Assembly (NCBI GenBank): GCA_003531345.1 | Contig: DQGZ01000128.1 | Span: 1-10,227, forward strand | DNA: 10,227 nucleotides | From: Alphaproteobacteria bacterium | GTDB lineage: Bacteria; Pseudomonadota; Alphaproteobacteria; Rickettsiales; UBA8987 | Direction: 5' to 3' | Shown: positions 6,101-10,227 of the stretch, in pieces | How the letters are laid out: the number at the start of each line of letters is the position of its first letter | Position numbering within the stretch: the stretch's first letter is position 1 | Notes under the pieces: generated by a model | The model's database searches: none | Told to the model about the DNA's origin: nothing | Seen by the model: the letters and a program-made list of their open reading frames with translations, nothing else | Position numbers and translations under genes: made by a program

Positions 6101-6619
6101 AATGGTCAGAACTTTATTCCTGGCTTGCAATATTTAAATACCGCAAGGGAAGCATGGCAGACCTTTTATTCTGATAATGTTGCAAAACCGAGGAACCCAT
6201 TCGTAATATACTATAAAGACATTGGTCAGCCGCCAGTTATTTTCTCAAGGCCTGATTGTGCCTCCAACCCTGATGCGAATGGTTGTGAGTCATTTGTTCA
6301 ATCTCCTGATGATAGAAGGGAGTATAGGATAAACCTCACCCAGAAAGATTCAAGTGTGGGTGAAGCTGTACTATTAGAAGGTGATTCAGACGATGTAAGG
6401 TTAACAGAACACTTCATAACTGACCAGCCAACTTATGTTGATTACAGGTTATTAACAGCAGAGAAAATTAAATATTTTGCTCGTGCATTCCCACTTCAAG
6501 TTGTGGGTTCAACGCTAGAAGGGCTTAATGTTATACCTGGCTTTGCTGGTGTAGCGCTTGCTCTTAACGGTATCACTGGTGGTATAGGTGATGTTGTGTT
6601 CGGTGGCACAAGGCAATAG
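3152..6619 (+). CDS. Two-partner secretion exoprotein (TpsA), filamentous haemagglutinin / HMW1-like
   Basis: The 1155-aa product is a predicted secreted or surface beta-helix adhesin, exported by Sec and then by the TpsB encoded downstream. An extended basic N-terminus (residues 1-24) precedes a hydrophobic core and a likely cleavage site after SANA (45), as in many TpsA signal peptides. The TPS or haemagglutination-activity domain covers about 46-300; the conserved NPNG turn appears as NRNG (128-131), followed by an HMW1-like TGGDAVLSTQDISNNKF stretch. Short Gly/Asn-rich beta-helix repeats continue to about residue 620, with FVEVSS at 351-356. Cysteines are few: C29 in the signal peptide, vicinal C676-C677, and a pair C1036/C1045. 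The last 110 residues (ending GDVVFGGTRQ) are not repeat-like and I do not recognise them. No VENN motif or CDI-type toxin domain is seen, so adhesion is likelier than contact-dependent inhibition. The start has GGGGGA 6 bases upstream. The gene is intact and ends before an intrinsic terminator. Confidence 0.92.
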   Translation: MKKQNNFKPMPKTSWRIYKKNKFVMNSMCAAFSVLALSFSYSANADVALPTGGAYVAGTGAIATTGNVMNINQNTQNGIINWGGFSIGSENIVNINNGSGATLNRVTGGSVSNINGLLNATGSAYVINRNGIVVGNTGVINTGGDAVLSTQDISNNKFMAGETGAFSGSATGNITNNGQVNAGGKAVFIGAGVSNIGQIGATDVEITATNSNPYAVAINNSGTIRATGNLVSEGGRLVLKAPSSTVQNSGTLDASSVNGKGGQVIVTGRDVRLTSTSNIDASGKTGGGNIYIGGGDSGNNPNIQNAKTTLLEGQVKANSTDGNGGRVIVWSDDETQVNGAIEATGKNGGGFVEVSSAKNIRLENNFWTGLKLSGGELLIDPANINIVNGAVSSNSSSAIAASNTIKDADIENVLNSNISLTINTAARAGNDVGDITVANDVSVAWNTARQLTLRANRDITLAGTFDGSASNSAATFRADAGRNINLGNNLVIKSGSTGSIFLNAAATGITESATDNSVDVASNWKTGTGAISHGNNVTLQSGAIVLKSGKAVDGTRTDIGSELKLNSTNGTTFRSLQLSGFDDVNVNANDHSNIETTSGSIIINAKNITIDEDVIGKGSVYLTAASFNDVTNNFVDLDANDPINSITDTRDEFRSDGWKNNHGTLTFSGDVVLAMCCGFTATSGKDSNGNRADFTSTNATFEYNNSYDIVEWFEVKGFNSFNTTIEGNSLNSNSFIDIRNKNNVINYHLVAGQDIPNSTEFPSGSPADDFGYVRVMGGVFNSNNNYSDNIQNIGTTTFDNSLLGGSPLLISAAKEVILTSGNNTSTGRTSITDETDTEVDDTTSYAGRTDNVKFAHTDDNGQFDGNVRIEGFREISLDTSGIGDELTATGNINTWSSEMTNINDDLTATNITSISEGDIYLRNDSTLTASNIATLVVDEKAPKRTVFGSNEGIFVSGVNTNINAREIAIFTSRQPLNTIEGQMNGQNFIPGLQYLNTAREAWQTFYSDNVAKPRNPFVIYYKDIGQPPVIFSRPDCASNPDANGCESFVQSPDDRREYRINLTQKDSSVGEAVLLEGDSDDVRLTEHFITDQPTYVDYRLLTAEKIKYFARAFPLQVVGSTLEGLNVIPGFAGVALALNGITGGIGDVVFGGTRQ

Positions 6620-6637
6620 CCTGAGATTGGCTAAATA

Positions 6638-6673
6638 AAAAACCCCTTTGAATTAACTTTTGAAGGGGTTTTT
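6638..6673 (+). terminator. Intrinsic terminator between tpsA and tpsB
   Basis: AAAAACCCCTT (6638-6648) and AAGGGGTTTTT (6663-6673) form an 11-bp stem with a 14-base loop, ending in a T-run. It starts 19 bp after the tpsA stop. It would terminate or attenuate the tpsA transcript before tpsB; since the A-tract precedes the stem it could also act on the opposite strand. Confidence 0.8.
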
Positions 6674-6675
6674 CT

Positions 6676-6702
6676 TTGACTTTAAAATATTATTAATATA
6701 GT
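6676..6702 (+). promoter_or_regulatory. Candidate tpsB promoter
   Basis: TTGACT (6676-6681) and TATAGT (6697-6702) are each close to consensus but only 15 bases apart, two fewer than optimal. They lie immediately after the terminator and 58 bp before the tpsB start, where an independent promoter would be needed. Plausible but unproven. Confidence 0.4.
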
Positions 6703-6760
6703 TGAAGTTAAATTTTTAGTGGCTATTTTGTTACTCTCTAAATTCTCTTAAGTACATATT

Positions 6761-8641
6761 ATGAAAAAAATCGCTCTCCTTACTTTTGGTTTCACTTTAC
6801 TAGTGTCTACTAATTCTTTTGCAGCGCTGGTGGGCGCTGATAATGCTGTTGCGACGAAAGATGATCTTTGTCAGTTTGACTTTACAGATGAAAGGCAAAC
6901 CTTCATTGACCTTCAGGGAACTACCAAGGGTGAGAAGTGGAACACAGTGCTGATAGGTGAAACAGAAGGTTGGCTGCGTGGAAGGGATACAACAGTTTTT
7001 ACCAATCTTCATAATGGTGCAAAAGTTATTGAAAAAAGAAAGTGTGGCATACCAGACAAAATAGTGCGTGATACAACGCCAAGGCTTGCTGGTTTTTTGA
7101 TAACCACGCCTGAATATTACACTGAAAAGCTTAACAGAAATTTTGCTACTAAAGGCTTTTTTATCCGTGACCTGCCAATATTAACCCAGGACCCTATAGT
7201 AAAAAGACGTATGTATTCATATGAAGGGCAGGTAATAAGTCAGGAAATGCTAAATTCCATTATCCGTGACGTTATAGTTCTAATGCGTGACAAAAACCAG
7301 CCAGTAGTTGATGTTTACTTTCCTGAGCAGGATGTAACCGATGGCTTTATAGTTGCACTGGTTTCCCGTGCTGTTGTTGATAAAATAGTGGTTAACGGCA
7401 ATGAATATTATACGGAGGAAGACATCAAAAAATTCGTTAATGTTAAACCAGGTGACTATATCTGGTCTGATACATTATCACAGGATTTACGTTGGATAAA
7501 CTCATACCCTTACAGGTCAGTTGACGTTATCATGAAACCTGGTTCTCGCCCAAGAACAACTGACGTAATATTTGAAACACGTGACATGTACCCTTTCCGT
7601 GTATTTGGTGGTGTTGATAATTATGGTGCACCTTCAACGGATGAGAATCAGTTCTATGCTGGTTTCAGTTATGGCAATCTATTCGGTCTTGACCATGAAA
7701 TAATATATTCATTCGGTTCTTCTTTCAGCAATACTGATTTTAACAGCCATAACCTTCAATATAACATTCCATTTGACTGGAGGCACAAACTTGGTCTGTC
7801 GGCTTCATTATCATCTTCAAAGCCTGATACAAATAACCCGCTATTCAATGTGGAAGGTCAAAACCTTATTCTTAATGCGGATTATGAAATTCCACTTTAT
7901 GACTGGGGCTTAAGGGGCTTCACTCAATCAGTTAACTTCGGTGTTGACTATAAAAGGCTTGAAAATGATGTTGAATTTGGTGGTACTAATGTTTTCAACT
8001 CTGAGCCTGAGATAGTTCAGGGCTATGCAACCTACAAGGGCAGCAGGGCTTCAAGCAAAACCAATAATTCCGTTACTTTAACTGGTATAGTTTCTCCAGG
8101 TGACGTGTTAGGCAACAATAGTGATGAAGATTTTGACATAGCAAGGGTTGGAGCTAAATCATCTTATGCTTATGGTCGTGGTCAGTATGAAACCTCATAC
8201 ACTTCTGATCTCGCTGGTTTGACACTGTCAGGTATTTTCCGTGGGCAATACTCACCTGATAAATTACTTGCAACGGAGCAGGCAAATGTTGCTGGCCCTG
8301 GTGCAGTTCGTGGTTTTGCTTCAAATACCGTACGTCGTGACAGTGTGTTAGTAGCAACGGCGGAAGCTGCTTCACCATATACATCATTGATAGACAACTT
8401 CCTTGGCACAACACTGCGTGACCGTGTTCAGGGCTTTGTTTTCCTTGATAAAGGTTATGGTAGGAATGCTGATGAAACTGGCGCTCAAAGAACTATTGAC
8501 CTTGACTCAATGGGCTTGGGAACTCGATTTGGTATTGGTCGTAACTTAAATGGAGTAGTTGAGTTTGGTAAGGAAATAAAAGACGAAATGAGAGATGGGA
8601 AAGATGAGCATCTTCACTTCCGCCTGAATGCTGCTTACTAG
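6761..8641 (+). CDS. Two-partner secretion outer-membrane transporter (TpsB), ShlB/FhaC/HecB family
   Basis: This 626-aa Omp85-superfamily protein should form the outer-membrane pore that exports the TpsA encoded just upstream. A signal peptide ends at about SFA (residue 21). An N-terminal extension to about residue 130 contains two cysteines, C37 and C95, then two POTRA domains are inferred at about 133-205 and 207-285; the stretch QDVTDGFIVALVSRAVVDKI is typical of the ShlB POTRA region. RPRTTDVIF (263-271) precedes the beta-barrel, which opens with FGGVDNYGAPSTDENQFYAG and contains YGNLFGLDH. The loop-6 signature VRGF is at 516-519, and the protein ends in an aromatic residue (Y626), as outer-membrane barrels do for Bam recognition. 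It is somewhat longer than typical family members because of the N-terminal extension. The ATG at 6761 starts a canonical signal peptide but lacks a recognisable Shine-Dalgarno. Confidence 0.93.
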   Translation: MKKIALLTFGFTLLVSTNSFAALVGADNAVATKDDLCQFDFTDERQTFIDLQGTTKGEKWNTVLIGETEGWLRGRDTTVFTNLHNGAKVIEKRKCGIPDKIVRDTTPRLAGFLITTPEYYTEKLNRNFATKGFFIRDLPILTQDPIVKRRMYSYEGQVISQEMLNSIIRDVIVLMRDKNQPVVDVYFPEQDVTDGFIVALVSRAVVDKIVVNGNEYYTEEDIKKFVNVKPGDYIWSDTLSQDLRWINSYPYRSVDVIMKPGSRPRTTDVIFETRDMYPFRVFGGVDNYGAPSTDENQFYAGFSYGNLFGLDHEIIYSFGSSFSNTDFNSHNLQYNIPFDWRHKLGLSASLSSSKPDTNNPLFNVEGQNLILNADYEIPLYDWGLRGFTQSVNFGVDYKRLENDVEFGGTNVFNSEPEIVQGYATYKGSRASSKTNNSVTLTGIVSPGDVLGNNSDEDFDIARVGAKSSYAYGRGQYETSYTSDLAGLTLSGIFRGQYSPDKLLATEQANVAGPGAVRGFASNTVRRDSVLVATAEAASPYTSLIDNFLGTTLRDRVQGFVFLDKGYGRNADETGAQRTIDLDSMGLGTRFGIGRNLNGVVEFGKEIKDEMRDGKDEHLHFRLNAAY

Positions 8642-8936
8642 GAGTAGTAGAGAAATTGTTTGTAAATAATTTTGATGGCTTTTGAACAGCTTTTTTTTTG
8701 CTAAGTCTAGCTATACGCTGCCTTGAAGATCTCTAAAAGAGTGTTGTTGTGTAAGTTTTAGTAAAGTTATGCTTACCATAAATAATCATAATAATCGCTT
8801 GGTCGACATATAAATTTTGTATTCTCTTAGCCGTCACTGGTGCGTTACAGATAAAAAAGATTTTAAAAAATGCTAAATAATCTAAGATTATGAGCAGGTT
8901 TTAAAGTCCTCCATCAATTAAACTGAATTTTTTAAA
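8642..8936. other. Spacer between tpsB and rmuC
   Basis: I see no gene in these 295 bp. A weak 3-bp GCT/AGC hairpin followed by nine T residues (about 8678-8699) might terminate tpsB, but the stem is too short to call. A small CTCT-AAA-AGAG hairpin lies at 8731-8741. No tRNA-like cloverleaf was found. Confidence 0.5.
8877..8891. promoter_or_regulatory. Perfect 7-bp dyad upstream of rmuC
   Basis: ATAATCT-A-AGATTAT is a 15-base palindrome with a single central base, 45 bp before the rmuC start. Its size and position fit an operator for a dimeric regulator, but no regulator is known here and the sequence is AT-rich. Confidence 0.3.
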
Positions 8937-10227
8937 ATGGAATTTTTTCAAAATTATTACCTTTACATCACCTTTTTTATTACTGGCTTGCTGGTGGGCT
9001 TTGCGTTTTTTAAATTATTTTCCAAAGGGGCGATAGTGGAAAAAGTAAAACTTGATGAGGTTGAAAAATATCTTGATGAATTGAAAGAAAATCTGAGGCT
9101 GGAAACTGAAAAACTAAACAGGGAGCTGCAAATATCCGCAAGGCTTGAGGCTGAAAAATCTGCAATCAATGAAAAATTATCTGAGCAGAAAGAACATTTT
9201 GAAAAACTCCAGCAGCAATTTACAGAAAGGTTTGAGAACCTTGCCAACAGGATATTTGAAGAAAAAACTGGCAAGTTCAAAAAAGACTCTGAGGAGTCCA
9301 TATCCAAGGTTTTAAACCCATTAAAAGAGCAGATTGGTGAATTCCAGAAAAAAATAGACACTTCATTCAATGAGCAGGCGAAAGAGCAGTTTTCACTTAA
9401 AAAGGAAATTGAACGCATAGTAAGCGTTAATGAAAAAATGACGCTACAGACCGAAGGGTTAACCAAGGCTCTGAAAGGAGATAACAAGGTGCAAGGTAAC
9501 TGGGGTGAGGTTGTTTTAGAAAAGATACTGGAAGATTCTGGACTGAGAAAAGGTGAGGATTACATATTGCAGGCAACTGAGATGGGTTTGAAGAATGCAG
9601 AATCAGGCAGCGCATTAAAGCCTGATGTGGTAGTAAAGCTGCCAGAAGAAAAGCATATAATAATAGACTCAAAAGTTTCTCTCACTTCTTATGAGCGTTT
9701 TTGCAGTGACGAAGCAGGTGAAGAAAAGACAAGAAATCTCAAAGCTTTTACTGATTCGGTGCGGGCGCATATAAGGGGGCTTGAATCTAAAAAATATCAT
9801 GAAAATGACAAGCTTGTAACGCCAGAATTCGTGTTCATGTTCATGCCATTGGAAGGTGCATATATGCTTGCTCTACAGAATGACAGGGAGCTTCAATCTT
9901 ATGCGTGGAATAAAAAAATAGCGATAGTTTGCCCTTCAACTTTGTTTGCAACCCTCCGTACTATTGCTTCACTATGGCGAATTGAGAAACAAAACCGCAA
10001 TGTGGAGGAAATTGCCAGACAAGGTGGTGAGTTATACAATAAATTTGTTGGTTTTGTTGATGATATGCAGCTTATAGGCAAGCAGATAAATGCCGCTGAA
10101 AAATATTATAACTCAGCAATGAATAAGCTTTCAGAAGGCAAAGGTAATCTGGTAAAACGTGCTGAAAACCTCAAGATACTTGGGGCGAAAACCTCAAAAA
10201 ACCTATCTGAAAAATTTACCCAGCAAG
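8937..10227 (+). CDS. rmuC: DNA recombination protein RmuC, partial (C-terminus beyond right edge)
   Basis: The frame opens at ATG 8937 and runs 430 codons to the window end without a stop. Escherichia coli RmuC has 475 residues, so only the C-terminal tail is missing. RmuC limits recombination and inversion at short inverted repeats, and its core has been proposed to share the PD-(D/E)XK nuclease fold. A membrane anchor spans about residues 9-28, followed by a long charged coiled coil (about 35-165). The hallmark GNWGEVVLEKILEDSGL starts at residue 187; PDVVVKL (P229, D230) and IIIDSK (D244-K246) supply the PD...D-x-K residues. FVFMFMPLEGAY and ICPSTLFATLRTIA-type segments follow, as does the family's EIARQGGELY. 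No clear Shine-Dalgarno precedes the ATG, but the start gives a proper N-terminal anchor. An intact core suggests a functional gene. Confidence 0.93.
   Translation, partial: MEFFQNYYLYITFFITGLLVGFAFFKLFSKGAIVEKVKLDEVEKYLDELKENLRLETEKLNRELQISARLEAEKSAINEKLSEQKEHFEKLQQQFTERFENLANRIFEEKTGKFKKDSEESISKVLNPLKEQIGEFQKKIDTSFNEQAKEQFSLKKEIERIVSVNEKMTLQTEGLTKALKGDNKVQGNWGEVVLEKILEDSGLRKGEDYILQATEMGLKNAESGSALKPDVVVKLPEEKHIIIDSKVSLTSYERFCSDEAGEEKTRNLKAFTDSVRAHIRGLESKKYHENDKLVTPEFVFMFMPLEGAYMLALQNDRELQSYAWNKKIAIVCPSTLFATLRTIASLWRIEKQNRNVEEIARQGGELYNKFVGFVDDMQLIGKQINAAEKYYNSAMNKLSEGKGNLVKRAENLKILGAKTSKNLSEKFTQQ

Noticed and set aside
3152..6619. Possible contact-dependent inhibition (CdiA) system
   Set aside because: The protein is far shorter than typical CdiA, has no VENN motif or polymorphic toxin domain, and the next gene is TpsB rather than an immunity protein.
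8678..8699. Terminator after tpsB
   Set aside because: There is a run of nine T residues, but the preceding stem has only three base pairs, too weak to call an intrinsic terminator.
8963..9487. 174-codon antisense frame opposite rmuC, rich in Ser/Phe
   Set aside because: It is the complement of the Glu/Lys-rich coiled coil of RmuC (GAA and AAA codons give TTC and TTT), so the open frame is a by-product of composition.

Overview
The window reads as a piece of an AT-rich, Gram-negative (diderm) bacterial chromosome, most likely an alphaproteobacterium. The grounds are a System I cytochrome c maturation gene (ccmB), an outer-membrane two-partner secretion pair, and a perfect TTAA-N7-TTAA box of the kind bound by the alphaproteobacterial cell-cycle regulator CtrA. 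The taxonomic call is an inference; no rRNA or tRNA gene is present. The first 13 bases match the common Illumina adapter end, so the left edge is a contig end carrying adapter residue rather than genomic DNA.

Layout. (1) 14-1780, minus strand: two genes in one transcription unit, a DUF3987-family P-loop protein (353-1780) and, 3 bp downstream, an unrecognised gene that runs off the left edge (14-349). DUF3987 proteins are typical of prophages, satellites and integrative elements, so this end is probably a mobile or accessory segment. (2) 1781-2192: about 410 bp without a convincing gene, holding two diverged direct repeats with 9-bp sub-periodicity, small dyads and a tiny ORF behind an AGGAGG; it may be an element border. 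(3) 2193-2233: a strong bidirectional terminator. (4) 2276-2938, minus strand: a complete ccmB standing alone. (5) 2939-3151: a divergent promoter region with the CtrA-type box. (6) 3152-8641, plus strand: a two-partner secretion locus, with a 1155-aa HMW1/FHA-like exoprotein (TpsA) followed by its 626-aa Omp85-family transporter (TpsB), separated by an intrinsic terminator and a possible second promoter. (7) 8642-8936: a gene-poor spacer. (8) 8937-10227, plus strand: rmuC, cut by the right edge after 430 codons.

How the genes work together. TpsA is predicted to cross the inner membrane by Sec through an extended signal peptide, then to be threaded through TpsB and folded as a beta-helix at the cell surface. 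TpsA has a closely spaced cysteine pair near its C-terminus, which recalls the disulfide anchor of Haemophilus HMW1. CcmB (haem handling for cytochrome c) and RmuC (DNA maintenance) are housekeeping neighbours with no evident link to secretion. The divergent ccmB/tpsA promoter region suggests that CtrA may influence either gene. I see no CDI-type toxin or immunity gene, CRISPR array, complete insertion sequence or RNA gene. The main candidates for novelty are the CtrA-type switch, the repeat-bearing spacer next to the DUF3987 cassette, and the cysteine pairs in both secretion partners.
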